DNA of 64,000 bases from assembly GCF_027111255.2 (NCBI RefSeq), contig NZ_CP114285.2, positions 1 to 64,000 of the forward strand, in the 5' to 3' direction. How positions within the stretch are numbered: position 1 is the stretch's first letter; every line of letters starts with the position of its first letter. The DNA is from Flavobacterium flavigenum (GTDB lineage: Bacteria; Bacteroidota; Bacteroidia; Flavobacteriales; Flavobacteriaceae). Positions 51,491-61,156 of the stretch are shown here, piece after piece. The notes under the pieces were generated by a model. The model was not told where the DNA came from. It saw only the letters and a program-made list of their open reading frames with translations, and did not search any database. Both the position numbers and the translations under genes were made by a program.

Positions 51491-53152
51491 ATGATTTACC
51501 CCAAAATACCACTTGCTCAAAGCATTATCGAAATTTGCTCGGCAAAAGGAATTCACAACATTATAATTTCTCCGGGATCAAGAAATGCCCCCTTAACGAT
51601 TGGTTTCGCCCAAAATCCTAATTTTAAGTGTTACAGTATTGCAGATGAGCGTTGTGCTGCATTTTTTGCTTTGGGAATTGCCCAGCAAACAAAAAAGCCA
51701 ACGGTTGTTGTCTGTACATCTGGGTCGGCATTATTAAATTATTATCCCGCTGTAGCCGAAGCATTTTACAGCCAGATTCCGTTGATTGTAATTTCGGCAG
51801 ATCGTCCGCAAAATAAAATTGATATTGGTGATGGTCAAACGATTCGCCAGCAAAATGTTTTCCAGAATCATTCGGTTTTCAATGCTAATTTAACTGAAGA
51901 AGCTTCGGAAGAAAATGACCTTAAAATAAATAAAGCTATAGAAACGGCAATTCTTCAAAAAGGACCTGTTCACATTAATGCACCTTTTGAAGAGCCTCTT
52001 TATGAAACCACAGACACACTTTCAGTTGAACCAAAAATCACACGTGCTGATGAAATCATTGAAAAAAAAGCAATTGAAAATGTAGCAGATTTTGTTTCAA
52101 TTTGGAATTCAGCTAAGCGAAAACTGGTTTTAGTTGGTGTAAATGAAGGAGATTCTATTGATCCAAAAACAATTGAAAACCTAGCTAATGACCCATCAAT
52201 TGTTGTGCTGACTGAAACTACTTCTAATTTGCATCATCCCAATTTTATTAATAGTATAGACACCTTAATTACTCCTTTTGATGATTCAGACTTTAAGGAA
52301 TTTGAACCTGAAATTTTAATAACCTTTGGAGGAATGGTAGTTTCCAAGCGTATTAAAGGCTTTCTAAGAAAATACAAACCACAGCATCACTGGCACATTG
52401 ATACGCTGCGTGCTTATGACACATTCAATGCACTGACCAAACATTTTGTAATGCAGCCAAATGATTTTTTTAATGATTTATTGCCTAAAACTATTTTTAC
52501 AGAAAGTGATTATTTTGAGCAAATTAATCAGGTCTATCAGCTCCGAAAAATTAAAAGGAAAAAGTATTTAGAAAAAGTACCATTTTCAGATTTTAAAGTA
52601 TTCAAAGAAATAATCGAATCTTTGCCCAAAAGTACTCAGTTACAGATTAGTAATAGTTCGGCTATTCGATATGCACAATTAATTGATATTGATTCTTCTA
52701 TCGAGGTTTTTTGCAACAGAGGCACGAGTGGTATCGATGGAAGTACCTCCACAGCAATTGGCGCTGCTGTCGCGAGTCAAAAACAAACCATTTTTATTAC
52801 CGGCGATATAAGCTTTTTATACGACAGCAACGCTTTGTGGAATGCATATATTCCTAAAAATTTCAAAATCATTTTGATTAATAATGGAGGAGGAGGAATT
52901 TTCAGGATTTTGCCGGGGCATCAAGAAAAACCTGTTTTTAATACTTATTTTGAAACTTCACACCATTTAACAGCAGAGCATCTGGCAAAAATGTATCACA
53001 TGAATTATTTTACGGCAGCTGATACCGATTCATTAGACAAAAACATCATATCTTTTTATGAAACCAATGACGCTCCTGCTATTTTAGAAATATTTACGCC
53101 TACTGCTGAAAATGATGTTGTTTTGAAACAATATTTTAAAGAGTTGATTTAA
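51491..53152 (+). CDS. menD: 2-succinyl-5-enolpyruvyl-6-hydroxy-3-cyclohexene-1-carboxylate synthase
   Basis: 553 residues. This thiamine-diphosphate enzyme adds succinic semialdehyde (from 2-oxoglutarate) to isochorismate in menaquinone synthesis. N-terminal ISPGSRNAPLTIGFA near residue 26 and VVCTSGSALLNYYPAV near 74 are typical; the ThDP/metal region is FITGDISFLYDSNALW near 436 with NNGGGGIFRILPG near 460. No other menaquinone gene lies nearby. It is flanked by a terminator. Confidence 0.95.
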   Translation: MIYPKIPLAQSIIEICSAKGIHNIIISPGSRNAPLTIGFAQNPNFKCYSIADERCAAFFALGIAQQTKKPTVVVCTSGSALLNYYPAVAEAFYSQIPLIVISADRPQNKIDIGDGQTIRQQNVFQNHSVFNANLTEEASEENDLKINKAIETAILQKGPVHINAPFEEPLYETTDTLSVEPKITRADEIIEKKAIENVADFVSIWNSAKRKLVLVGVNEGDSIDPKTIENLANDPSIVVLTETTSNLHHPNFINSIDTLITPFDDSDFKEFEPEILITFGGMVVSKRIKGFLRKYKPQHHWHIDTLRAYDTFNALTKHFVMQPNDFFNDLLPKTIFTESDYFEQINQVYQLRKIKRKKYLEKVPFSDFKVFKEIIESLPKSTQLQISNSSAIRYAQLIDIDSSIEVFCNRGTSGIDGSTSTAIGAAVASQKQTIFITGDISFLYDSNALWNAYIPKNFKIILINNGGGGIFRILPGHQEKPVFNTYFETSHHLTAEHLAKMYHMNYFTAADTDSLDKNIISFYETNDAPAILEIFTPTAENDVVLKQYFKELI

Positions 53153-53170
53153 GAAATAATATACAATAAT

Positions 53171-53200
53171 AAAAAAAGCGACAATTTAGGCGCTTTTTTT
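53171..53200. terminator. bidirectional terminator
   Basis: AAAAAAAGCG (53171-53180) pairs with CGCTTTTTTT (53191-53200) around a 10-nt loop, between menD and the convergent M28 gene. Confidence 0.75.
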
Positions 53201-53207
53201 GACTATT

Positions 53208-54557
53208 TTATCTAATTGGAATTGGAAAAACAGGGAGGCTTGAATGACCTAAGGCATCAACTGTTTGTACAGCAAAGAAATAGTTGTCTTTAGAGTATGG
53301 AATTTCAGCTTTAGTATCTTTTGTAAAAAAAGTCTTTTCCCAATGAGAAGATGAAGTTTCCCTCATCAAAATTTGGTATCCGAATTGTGGTTTATCTTCT
53401 GGAGCATTCCAGATTAAAGTAGATGAATTAGAAAGGTTTTTAACTTCAATTCCAACATTTACAGGAGCTTTTGGAGACCAGGCCAGATTAGCTAAAACAG
53501 CTAGGTTTGCACATGTATTTTTTCTCAAATAATCGAAATCCATAAATTCAGGAAGATCGCCAAATTTAGTATTGTTTTCTGTTCTCAAATCCTGATGCTG
53601 ATGATCAAAGTTTTCATTCATTTCACAAAAACGAACCGCAGTAAAACCATTTTGACTAAATGGAGTATGATCACCACCGCGTAAAAAACGATCATTTCTA
53701 TACACTAATTTTACAGAAAGCTGATCAACATATTGTTCTGTTACTGTTTTAATATAACGGGCTAATAATCTTGAAGGACTGTCATTATCACGATTAGTTG
53801 CTTTACGCATTTTAGCTTCTTCTTCAGTTTCTAAAAACGGAATAGTTTCACTAAACACCCTGACTTGTGTATTGTCTCTTAAATTAGTTTCGCTAGATAG
53901 ACTGTTGCCAATCATGTCATTATTTAACATAGCAATAATATTCCAGTTAGATGCTTTTGCTAACTCTGCCAGATGTCTGGATCCATACAATCCTTGTTCT
54001 TCACCTGTTACAGCTACAAAAATGATCGTAGCAGAAAAAGATCTTTTACTCATTATTTTTGCGAGCTCCATTACAGCAGCAACTCCTGAACCATCATCAT
54101 TTGCACCAGGTGCATCAGATGTTACATTCATTACATCAGAAACACGTGAATCAAGATGTCCGCTAATAATAAGTACACGATTATCATTAGGATTTGTTCC
54201 TTTTAGAGTTGCCATTACATTCCCCAGCTGACTGTCGGTTATAATTCGTTTTCCATCTGCTTTGACCGTAAAATAGTCTATTGTCGAAGTAAGTCTTCCG
54301 CCAGATTCTAAGGCATATTTATCAAACTCAGATTTTACCCATTGTTGTGCAGCGCCAATCCCTTTTGTTTTGCTTTTAGTATCACTTAAAGTATGTCGGG
54401 TTCCAAAAGTGACTAATTTTCGAATAGTTGCTTCCAAATTTTGAGTCTTAACTTCAGAAATCATTTTTTTTATCTCCGAATCTTCAGCAACCTGAGAAAT
54501 AGCTATTTGATAAAAAGACAAAAAGATAAAAACGAAATAAAAGATATTTTTTTTCAT
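53208..54557 (-). CDS. secreted M28 family peptidase
   Basis: 449 residues with a signal peptide (about 1-21, YQIAISQ). Zinc-site motifs are SGHLDSRVSD near residue 132, APGANDDGSGVAAVMELA near 147 and AVTGEEQGLYGSRHLA near 179. A fibronectin-type III-like domain follows (about 360-449). It is an exported aminopeptidase-like enzyme; no T9SS tail is seen. It has its own promoter. Confidence 0.9.
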   Translation of the reverse strand: MKKNIFYFVFIFLSFYQIAISQVAEDSEIKKMISEVKTQNLEATIRKLVTFGTRHTLSDTKSKTKGIGAAQQWVKSEFDKYALESGGRLTSTIDYFTVKADGKRIITDSQLGNVMATLKGTNPNDNRVLIISGHLDSRVSDVMNVTSDAPGANDDGSGVAAVMELAKIMSKRSFSATIIFVAVTGEEQGLYGSRHLAELAKASNWNIIAMLNNDMIGNSLSSETNLRDNTQVRVFSETIPFLETEEEAKMRKATNRDNDSPSRLLARYIKTVTEQYVDQLSVKLVYRNDRFLRGGDHTPFSQNGFTAVRFCEMNENFDHQHQDLRTENNTKFGDLPEFMDFDYLRKNTCANLAVLANLAWSPKAPVNVGIEVKNLSNSSTLIWNAPEDKPQFGYQILMRETSSSHWEKTFFTKDTKAEIPYSKDNYFFAVQTVDALGHSSLPVFPIPIR

Positions 54558-54583
54558 TTGATGGGAGAATTATTTAATGTTCT

Positions 54584-54591
54584 CAAATTTA
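54584..54591 (-). promoter_or_regulatory. -7 box of the M28 gene
   Basis: TAAATTTG on the minus strand lies 26 bp before the start codon. Confidence 0.5.
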
Positions 54592-54659
54592 ATTATAATA
54601 AAAGAGGCTCGTTCACTTTTTATAAAAATATTTTTCGCTGTACTCACTTTCAAACTTCG

Positions 54660-54667
54660 TACATTTG
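54660..54667 (+). promoter_or_regulatory. -7 box of the CvfB-like gene
   Basis: TACATTTG lies 40 bp before the ATG of the CvfB-like gene. The word matches the consensus well. Confidence 0.6.
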
Positions 54668-54707
54668 CATTTTAAAACTTAGCTGAGTCAGCTTAGAACT
54701 TCAGAAT

Positions 54708-55562
54708 ATGATTGAAATAGGAAAATACAATACACTTACCATATTACGTGATACAAAAGTGGGTTTGTTTTTAGGAAATCCTGAAAAAGACCCGGAAGGA
54801 ATTCATGATATATTACTACCAAATAAATACGTTCCTAATGAATTTGAAATAGGCGAAGAACTCGTTGTTTTTGTTTATTTGGATCATGAACAGCGCCCGG
54901 TTGCTACAACACTTGAACCTTATATTTTGCTGAATGAATTCGCACTCCTACGAGTGAATTATATCAATCAGGTTGGAGCATTTATGGATTGGGGAATGGA
55001 GAAGGATATTCTCGTTCCGTTTAAGGAACAGGCGCGTCCGATGGAAAAAGGGAAACGTTATCTTGTTTACCTTTACATGGATGAGAAGACAAAACGTTTA
55101 GTAGCATCAAGTAAAACCAATCAGTTCCTGAGTAATGATAATTTAACGGTTGAAAAAGGGGAAGAGGTTGATTTAATCGTTTCTCACATTACAGAAATCG
55201 GTATTAACGTTATTATTAACGAACAGCATAAAGGATTACTTTATAAAGATGAAGTATACGACGATTCGATAAGGACAGGCGACAGAATGCGGGGCTACAT
55301 CAAAAATATTCGTCCAGATAACAAAATAGATGTAGCATTGCAAATTCAGGGGTATCAAAGTATCGAACCTAATGCAGAGAAAATTTTAGATGAATTAAGA
55401 GCTAATCGCGGCTTTCTGCGTTTAAATGATAATTCACATCCTGAAGATATCAAGACAGTTTTAAAAATGAGTAAAAAAACGTTCAAAAAAGCAATAGGTG
55501 CTTTGTATAAAGAAAAACTCATAGAAATAAAAGAGGACGGTATTTATCTTGTAAAAGAATAA
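54708..55562 (+). CDS. S1 RNA-binding domain protein, CvfB-like
   Basis: A 284-residue protein of two to three S1-like domains plus a C-terminal winged helix. The first domain begins GKYNTLTILRDTKVGLFLG, with LLPNKYVPNEFEIGEELVVFVYLD; the second includes FMDWGMEKDILVPFKEQARPM near residue 92; the third has GINVIINEQHKGLLYKDEVY near 165. The tail (KTFKKAIGALYKEKLIEI) is a helix-turn-helix. CvfB binds RNA and influences virulence-gene expression in Staphylococcus; the Flavobacterium role is unknown. Confidence 0.88.
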   Translation: MIEIGKYNTLTILRDTKVGLFLGNPEKDPEGIHDILLPNKYVPNEFEIGEELVVFVYLDHEQRPVATTLEPYILLNEFALLRVNYINQVGAFMDWGMEKDILVPFKEQARPMEKGKRYLVYLYMDEKTKRLVASSKTNQFLSNDNLTVEKGEEVDLIVSHITEIGINVIINEQHKGLLYKDEVYDDSIRTGDRMRGYIKNIRPDNKIDVALQIQGYQSIEPNAEKILDELRANRGFLRLNDNSHPEDIKTVLKMSKKTFKKAIGALYKEKLIEIKEDGIYLVKE

Positions 55563-55578
55563 ATTCGATTCTATTCGC

Positions 55579-55618
55579 AAAAAAAGCTCAAAAGTTATAT
55601 AACTTTTGAGCTTTTTTT
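55579..55618. terminator. bidirectional terminator
   Basis: A near-perfect palindrome of about 19 bp per arm (AAGCTCAAAAGTTAT and ATAACTTTTGAGCTT) with A and T tails. It closes both the CvfB-like gene and the convergent acyltransferase gene, whose stop at 55618 touches it. Confidence 0.9.
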
Positions 55619-56490
55619 TAATTTTTTCGGTGTTTCCATCTTTTGTGTGTCCACAAATAATATTCGGGCACTTCGTAAATTTGTTTTTCCAATTCCTTTA
55701 TATACATTTCTGTAATTTTGAAATCTTCATAATCTTTTGGATTATCTGCAAGAGTAAGAAAAGTAGCTTCATAGTAGCCTCTTTTTACCTTTTTAACTTT
55801 TACCATTATAACGCTTAAGTCGTATTTTTTTGCAAGCATTTCAGCACCGGTATGCACTGGAACTTCAATTCCCATAAAATCGTTCGAATGAAAAATACGG
55901 TCTGATTTAGGTGACTGATCACTGGCTAAACCATATAAGCTTAGTTTTCCTTCACGCTGGTTTTGTGCCATAAGTGGAATAGCATTTTTGGTTGGAATCA
56001 TTTCGCAATTATATTTCGTACGAATTTTCCGAATCAATTTGTCAAAATATGGATTAGCAAGTTTTTTATATACAGCAACTCCCTGAAATCCAAGTTTAGG
56101 ATTAATGGTCAAAAGCCATTCATAACTTGCATAATGTGAGGCTACTAATATTACACTTTTTCCTTTTTTAGCATAATCTAATATGAGATCTATGTTAGTG
56201 ACATGGAATCTCTTTTCCATTTCCTCAGGTGAAATACTCATTGTTTTAATCATTTCTAAAAACATGTCGCACATATGCTGATAAAATTTCTTTTCGATTT
56301 TTTTTCTTTCAGCATCATTCAAATGAGGCAATGCAAGTGACAGGTTCTCGCGGACAACTTTTTTACGATAACCAATAATATAATACACCAGAAAATAAAC
56401 ACAATCTGAAAACCAGTAAAATATTCTAAATGGAAGTATGGAAATAAGCCACAGTATGGGATAGGCTAAGATATAAATGAGAAACTGCAT
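55618..56490 (-). CDS. lysophospholipid (lipid A) acyltransferase family protein
   Basis: A 290-residue inner-membrane-associated protein of the LpxL/HtrB type. The catalytic motif HX4E is H-Y-A-S-Y-E in LVASHYASYEWLL near residue 122, followed by FQGVAVYKKLANPYFDKLI and DQSPKSDR (near 190), typical of the family. It transfers an acyl chain to lipid A or a related lipid. It has a hydrophobic N-terminal segment. A -7 box precedes it. Confidence 0.88.
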   Translation of the reverse strand: MQFLIYILAYPILWLISILPFRIFYWFSDCVYFLVYYIIGYRKKVVRENLSLALPHLNDAERKKIEKKFYQHMCDMFLEMIKTMSISPEEMEKRFHVTNIDLILDYAKKGKSVILVASHYASYEWLLTINPKLGFQGVAVYKKLANPYFDKLIRKIRTKYNCEMIPTKNAIPLMAQNQREGKLSLYGLASDQSPKSDRIFHSNDFMGIEVPVHTGAEMLAKKYDLSVIMVKVKKVKRGYYEATFLTLADNPKDYEDFKITEMYIKELEKQIYEVPEYYLWTHKRWKHRKN

Positions 56491-56503
56491 CTAATTTTTT
56501 TTG

Positions 56504-56511
56504 CAAAGATA
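56504..56511 (-). promoter_or_regulatory. -7 box of the acyltransferase gene
   Basis: TATCTTTG on the minus strand lies 13 bp before the start codon. Confidence 0.5.
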
Positions 56512-56600
56512 AAATAAAAAAAATTTCGGACTTAAAATTTAGTAAATCTCTAACCTTTCCTGAGAATGCTTATATTTACAATTCACAATAATTATTATTT

Positions 56601-57239
56601 ATGAATACCATTTTGATAGGAATTATCATTGCCAATGTTTTAATTAGTTATAAAGGGTTTAACGATCTTTATTTTTTTAGAAAATACGAATTTCATGTAG
56701 GAAGCATTCGTTCGGGCGAACAAATCAGGATGTTGTCTTCGGGCTTTTTGCATGCAGATATGATGCACCTGGCTTTTAATATGCTGACACTTTGGTTTTT
56801 TGCCCCAGTAGTTTTAAACTGGCTTGGTACTTTTTCCTTTGTTTTAGTTTATTTTGGAAGTTTAATTTTTGGGAGTCTCCTTACAATGATTTTTCATAAA
56901 AATGATTATAGCTACAGGGCAGTAGGAGCATCCGGTGCTGTAACGGGTGTTTTATATTCGGCTATTTTATTGCAGCCTGATATGATGCTGGGAATCTTTT
57001 TTGTAATTCCGATTCCAGCCTACCTTTTCGGAATTTTATACTTATTGTATTCGATTTACGGAATGAAAGCCAAAAATGATAATATTGGACACACAGCACA
57101 TTTTGGAGGAGCTGTAGGAGGTTATTTGATTACTTTGATAAAAGAGCCATCATTAATTGCAGATCATAGTTTGATGACAATCTTACTCGCAATTCCTATT
57201 TTGATACTTTTTGTTATGGCGAAATTCGGGAAATTGTAA
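56601..57239 (+). CDS. rhomboid family intramembrane serine protease
   Basis: A 212-residue protein with about six membrane helices. The catalytic serine is in GASGAVTGVLYSAI near residue 114, the histidine in GHTAHFGGAVGGYLI near 160-168, and the conserved MHLAFNMLTLWFF (near 56) supplies the fourth-helix asparagine. Rhomboids cut membrane helices of protein substrates. It is followed closely by the SIMPL gene; whether these share a transcript is uncertain (52 bp between). Confidence 0.92.
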   Translation: MNTILIGIIIANVLISYKGFNDLYFFRKYEFHVGSIRSGEQIRMLSSGFLHADMMHLAFNMLTLWFFAPVVLNWLGTFSFVLVYFGSLIFGSLLTMIFHKNDYSYRAVGASGAVTGVLYSAILLQPDMMLGIFFVIPIPAYLFGILYLLYSIYGMKAKNDNIGHTAHFGGAVGGYLITLIKEPSLIADHSLMTILLAIPILILFVMAKFGKL

Positions 57240-57291
57240 TGCTGGCACAACTTTTGAAATGCCCTTATCAATAATCTTAAATATAACAAAA

Positions 57292-57981
57292 ATGAAAAAA
57301 CTAGTCTTATTTTTAACAATAACGTTTATGACAATGTCTTACGGCCAGGAAACAAAACAAATTCCCCAAATCAATGTTAACGGAGAAGGAAAAGTAAAAA
57401 TTGTTCCGGATCAGGTTACGATATCTGCTACAGTTGAAACCAAAGGAAATAATGCTAAAGATGTCAAAAAACAAAATGACGAAAAAATCGACGCTGTTTT
57501 AAAATTCATCAAAAAAATGAATATTCCAACGGCTGATTTTAGAACAAAACAGGTTGCACTCAACCCGCAGTACGATTATGAAAAAAAGAAAACAAGCTAC
57601 AATGCGGTTCAGACAGTAGAAATTCTGTTGAAAGATTTGTCTAAATATGATGAGTTGATGGAAGGACTGGTTCAGCAAGGCATTAATCGTATCGATAAAG
57701 TTTCTTTTGAGTCGTCTAAATTAGCACAGCATCAATCAGAAGCAAGAAAATTAGCGATGAAAGATGCTAAAGCAAAAGCAGAAGATTATGTTTCAGTGTT
57801 AGGACAAAAAATAGGGAAGGCTTTTGTTATTTCGGATAATTCACAAATATATCAGCCACAGCCTATGTACGCTTCCATGAGAATGAAGGAATCTGCAGAT
57901 TCAGTTCCATCAAATGAGACAATGGCCATTGGAGAAATTGAAATCACTGCCAATGTAAGTGTTAGTTTTATTCTGGATTAA
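57292..57981 (+). CDS. SIMPL domain-containing secreted protein
   Basis: The ATG at 57292 gives MKKLVLFLTITFMTMSYGQ, a clear signal peptide; an in-frame TTG-type extension upstream is not likely. 229 residues. The SIMPL domain (DUF541) starts at QINVNGEGKVKIVPDQVTISATVETKG near residue 24; the family is known from a mammalian IRAK-interacting protein and bacterial BP26. The repeat pattern DAKAKAEDYVSVLGQKIGKAFVIS is usual. Periplasmic. Function unknown. Confidence 0.85.
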   Translation: MKKLVLFLTITFMTMSYGQETKQIPQINVNGEGKVKIVPDQVTISATVETKGNNAKDVKKQNDEKIDAVLKFIKKMNIPTADFRTKQVALNPQYDYEKKKTSYNAVQTVEILLKDLSKYDELMEGLVQQGINRIDKVSFESSKLAQHQSEARKLAMKDAKAKAEDYVSVLGQKIGKAFVISDNSQIYQPQPMYASMRMKESADSVPSNETMAIGEIEITANVSVSFILD

Positions 57982-58006
57982 ATTTTTACATCCAAACTTA
58001 TATTAT

Positions 58007-58044
58007 AAAATCCAAATACCAAATCATACTGGTGTTTGGATTTT
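58007..58044 (+). terminator. terminator after the SIMPL gene
   Basis: AAAATCCAAATACC (58007-58020) pairs with GGTGTTTGGATTTT (58031-58044) with one G-U, followed by T. Confidence 0.8.
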
Positions 58045-58173
58045 TTTATTCCATTCTAACTTTATGAAGATTGATTTTAATAAGCATAGTGTCAACTTAT
58101 TCATTAAAAAAAGCTTAATTAAAAATGAATAATTTTATCAGATGAGTTAGTTTAATATCCGTTTTTTTACAAG

Positions 58174-58199
58174 AAAGGCTGCCCGGAAAGGCAACCTTT
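58174..58199 (-). terminator. terminator after the M16 gene
   Basis: AAAGGCTGCC and GGCAACCTTT form a 10-bp stem with one mismatch and a 6-nt loop. On the minus strand it is followed by a T-rich stretch. It lies 35 bp past the M16 stop. Confidence 0.55.
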
Positions 58200-58233
58200 A
58201 ATGACTAATTAAAAAAAATGTATGCTAAAGTTC

Positions 58234-61044
58234 CTATTTTCCTGAAGTTTTTTCAGGATTCATAATCACTTCGACGCTACTTGAACTATCCAAAACGTGC
58301 TTACTAAACTGCTGAATAGTTTTTTGGTCAATTTTAGAAATTAAATTTTTATATTCTTCATCCTGTAAAAACGGAATCTGATTTAAACTGTTGTTGTAAA
58401 GAGTTGTATTCCAGAAAGAGTTGGTTTTTAATGATTCTTCGCGGTTTTTAAGAAGTGCTTTTTTAATATCTTCCAGATCATTTGCATTAACCGGAACTGT
58501 CTTCAAATCATTTAATTCTTTCCATACAATCTGCATTAATTTCTCCTGTTTGTCTGGATTACAATCAAAAGTTAATGCAAGACTGAATGTTGGTGAAGGA
58601 ATTTGTTCCAGATTACCGCCAACGTTTACACCATAACTTCCGCCTTCTTCCTCGCGAATGGTCTGTAAAAAGCGTTTAGACAATAACTCACCAATGATGT
58701 ACATCGTCATTGCATTTTCTTTGCTGTACTCGGTTTTACCAGTTAAATTCAGATAAACAGTTGCTTTTGGAACTTCCATTGGACGTGTGAAATGCACCAC
58801 TGTTTTTCCTTTTTTAGGTTCGATATGATGATCAACGAAATTTTCTTTTACAGCCGGATTCGATTTTAAGTTTCCGACGTATTTCTGAATTAATTCTAAC
58901 CCTGAGTCCGGAATATTTCCAACAAAAATAAACGTAAAATCAGCTGCATTTTTGATTCGGTCGCGGTAAATATTTTCTGCTTTTTTCAGATCAATCGTTT
59001 CAAGGAATTTTTCATTGAAAAGGAAAGTTCTTGGATTATGATTCGAATTTGCTAAATCAATAGAATCCTTAAAGGCGCTTCCGTTATCTTTTTTAATAGT
59101 TTCTAAACGGTTTTTATATTGCTCTTTTAAAATATTAAAAATGTTTGGATCAAAACGCGGCGCTTCAAAAGAAAGGTACATTAACTGCAGCATCGTTTCA
59201 AAATCGGCTTTGTTTGAACTTCCCTGAAATCCCTGTGTTTCGTCACCAATAAACGGAGCAGACTGGACTACTTTTCCGGTTAGTTTTTCTTTTAAACCAA
59301 TAGTGTCAAAATTTCCTAAACCGGAAGATCTTGCAATTGTAGTTGCAATTTCGGCTGATGCTAAATCTTCTGTTTTTACTAAAGATTTACCTCCTTTTGA
59401 AAAAGCAGAAAAAACAATCTGATCCTGAGAATAGTTCGTTGGCAAAACAATTATTTTGGCATCATTTTCTAAAATATATCCTTTTGCATCTTTTATTCCG
59501 GCAACTTCAAATGTTTTTTTGATGGCAGCTGGTTTTAATTCTTTTTCGATCAAAGGCGCATTGTTTTCTTTTTTAGTGTAAGGTTCCAAAGACATGCTTT
59601 CTACCTTTTTCATCACATTGGTAACAGCTTCTCTTGTTGGTAAATTAGCTTTATCATCTTCAGATCCTGTTACCAAAACAACCTGATTAGTTGGTCTCTG
59701 GATTGTTTTAGCATAAGCGTTCAATTCTTCCATAGTGATGCTTTTAATGATTCCGACAATCAGTTTATAATCATCATCGGCAGAAAGAAACGGTTTTGCT
59801 TTCAGGAAATAATTGGTCAGTTTATCAGCCCAGCTTTCGTTATCGACTTTATCTTTATTGCTCAGAAAATCATCATATGAACTGATAAAAAGTTTTTTGG
59901 TGCGGTCTAATTCCACTTGTGCGGCACCAAATCGTCTCATACGTTCCGCTTCTGTGTAAGCTTCTTCAAAAGCTTCGGTTACTTTTCCTTTTTTGGCTGA
60001 AGCCGAAATATTAAATGAGGTATTTAATCTTGAAACCGGTTCAAAATAAGCCTTAATATTCAATGCTGAACCCTGATTTTTTAAAATTAATTCTTTGAAA
60101 CGATTGTTTAGGATATTGGTATAAAAAGAGTTCATAACATTTTTTCGGGTAATAATACTGTCTTTCACCAAGGGTTCATCCAAAACATATTGCAGTGTAA
60201 TTTCTGTAGAAGAAGCTTCTTTATCGGTTGCCGTTCCGAAATATAACTCATCATGATTTGGTATTTTTTCATACGTTCTAACTGCTGCTTTTTTAGCTAA
60301 AGGAATGCCCGAAAAGATGTTTTTTACTTTTTCCTCCATTAACTTAACATCAATATCGCCTACTATAATTACAGCCTGCAAATCGGGTCTGTACCATTTT
60401 TTATAGTAGTTTCGCAATTCTGCATATTTGAAATTATTGATGATATCTAAATCACCAATCACATCTCTTTTGCTATATTTTGAATTTTTATACAAAACCT
60501 GATCCGTCTGCATTTTTAGTCTGAAATCACTTGTACGTCTTGTTCTCCATTCTTCTCTGATGACACCTCTTTCGGCATCAATTTCTTCGTTGGTTAAAGA
60601 CAAAGATCCGGACCAGTCGTGCAGAACCCAAAGGGTAGAGTCAATCAGTTTTTCATTAGTTACCGGAACTGTGCTGATGTTGTAAACGGTTTCATCCTGA
60701 GCGGTATAAGCATTAATGTCTTTACCGAACTTTACTCCATTTTTTTCCAGCATTTTAATGATGCCTTTTCCTTTAAAATGTTCGGTTCCGTTAAATGCCA
60801 TGTGTTCCAGAAAGTGCGCGAGTCCGTTTTGGTTATCGTCTTCCAAAATGGCACCCACATTTTGAACGAAATAAAAACTAGCCCTGTCTTTTGGTTCTTC
60901 GTTATGCAGGATATAATAGGTTAAACCATTTTTTAATTTGCCGGTCGTAACATTTTTATCCAGCGGAATTGTGGTTTTGAATTGCGAAAATGCACCGTGA
61001 AAAGACAGCAGCAGAATCCCAAAGATGATATTTTTTTTAGTCAT
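58234..61044 (-). CDS. M16 family zinc protease
   Basis: A 936-residue secreted protein (signal about 1-20) of the pitrilysin type. The zinc site is HFLEHMAFNGTEHF near residue 82-95 (HxxEH), with the remote Glu in EIDAERGVIREEW near 162. Two M16 halves are visible: the second covers about 500-936 and ends SSSSVEVIMNPEK. Members cut peptides in the periplasm or outer membrane. It is transcribed alone. Confidence 0.92.
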   Translation of the reverse strand: MTKKNIIFGILLLSFHGAFSQFKTTIPLDKNVTTGKLKNGLTYYILHNEEPKDRASFYFVQNVGAILEDDNQNGLAHFLEHMAFNGTEHFKGKGIIKMLEKNGVKFGKDINAYTAQDETVYNISTVPVTNEKLIDSTLWVLHDWSGSLSLTNEEIDAERGVIREEWRTRRTSDFRLKMQTDQVLYKNSKYSKRDVIGDLDIINNFKYAELRNYYKKWYRPDLQAVIIVGDIDVKLMEEKVKNIFSGIPLAKKAAVRTYEKIPNHDELYFGTATDKEASSTEITLQYVLDEPLVKDSIITRKNVMNSFYTNILNNRFKELILKNQGSALNIKAYFEPVSRLNTSFNISASAKKGKVTEAFEEAYTEAERMRRFGAAQVELDRTKKLFISSYDDFLSNKDKVDNESWADKLTNYFLKAKPFLSADDDYKLIVGIIKSITMEELNAYAKTIQRPTNQVVLVTGSEDDKANLPTREAVTNVMKKVESMSLEPYTKKENNAPLIEKELKPAAIKKTFEVAGIKDAKGYILENDAKIIVLPTNYSQDQIVFSAFSKGGKSLVKTEDLASAEIATTIARSSGLGNFDTIGLKEKLTGKVVQSAPFIGDETQGFQGSSNKADFETMLQLMYLSFEAPRFDPNIFNILKEQYKNRLETIKKDNGSAFKDSIDLANSNHNPRTFLFNEKFLETIDLKKAENIYRDRIKNAADFTFIFVGNIPDSGLELIQKYVGNLKSNPAVKENFVDHHIEPKKGKTVVHFTRPMEVPKATVYLNLTGKTEYSKENAMTMYIIGELLSKRFLQTIREEEGGSYGVNVGGNLEQIPSPTFSLALTFDCNPDKQEKLMQIVWKELNDLKTVPVNANDLEDIKKALLKNREESLKTNSFWNTTLYNNSLNQIPFLQDEEYKNLISKIDQKTIQQFSKHVLDSSSSVEVIMNPEKTSGK

Positions 61045-61156
61045 TTTTTTATTTTTTATCCAATGGTGGTCGTTAAAAAAGTAATTTGGGTATTTTTTGA
61101 TTGGGGGACAAAAAACAAATCGAAAATCATTTCTAACGACACCAGTGGGGGTAATT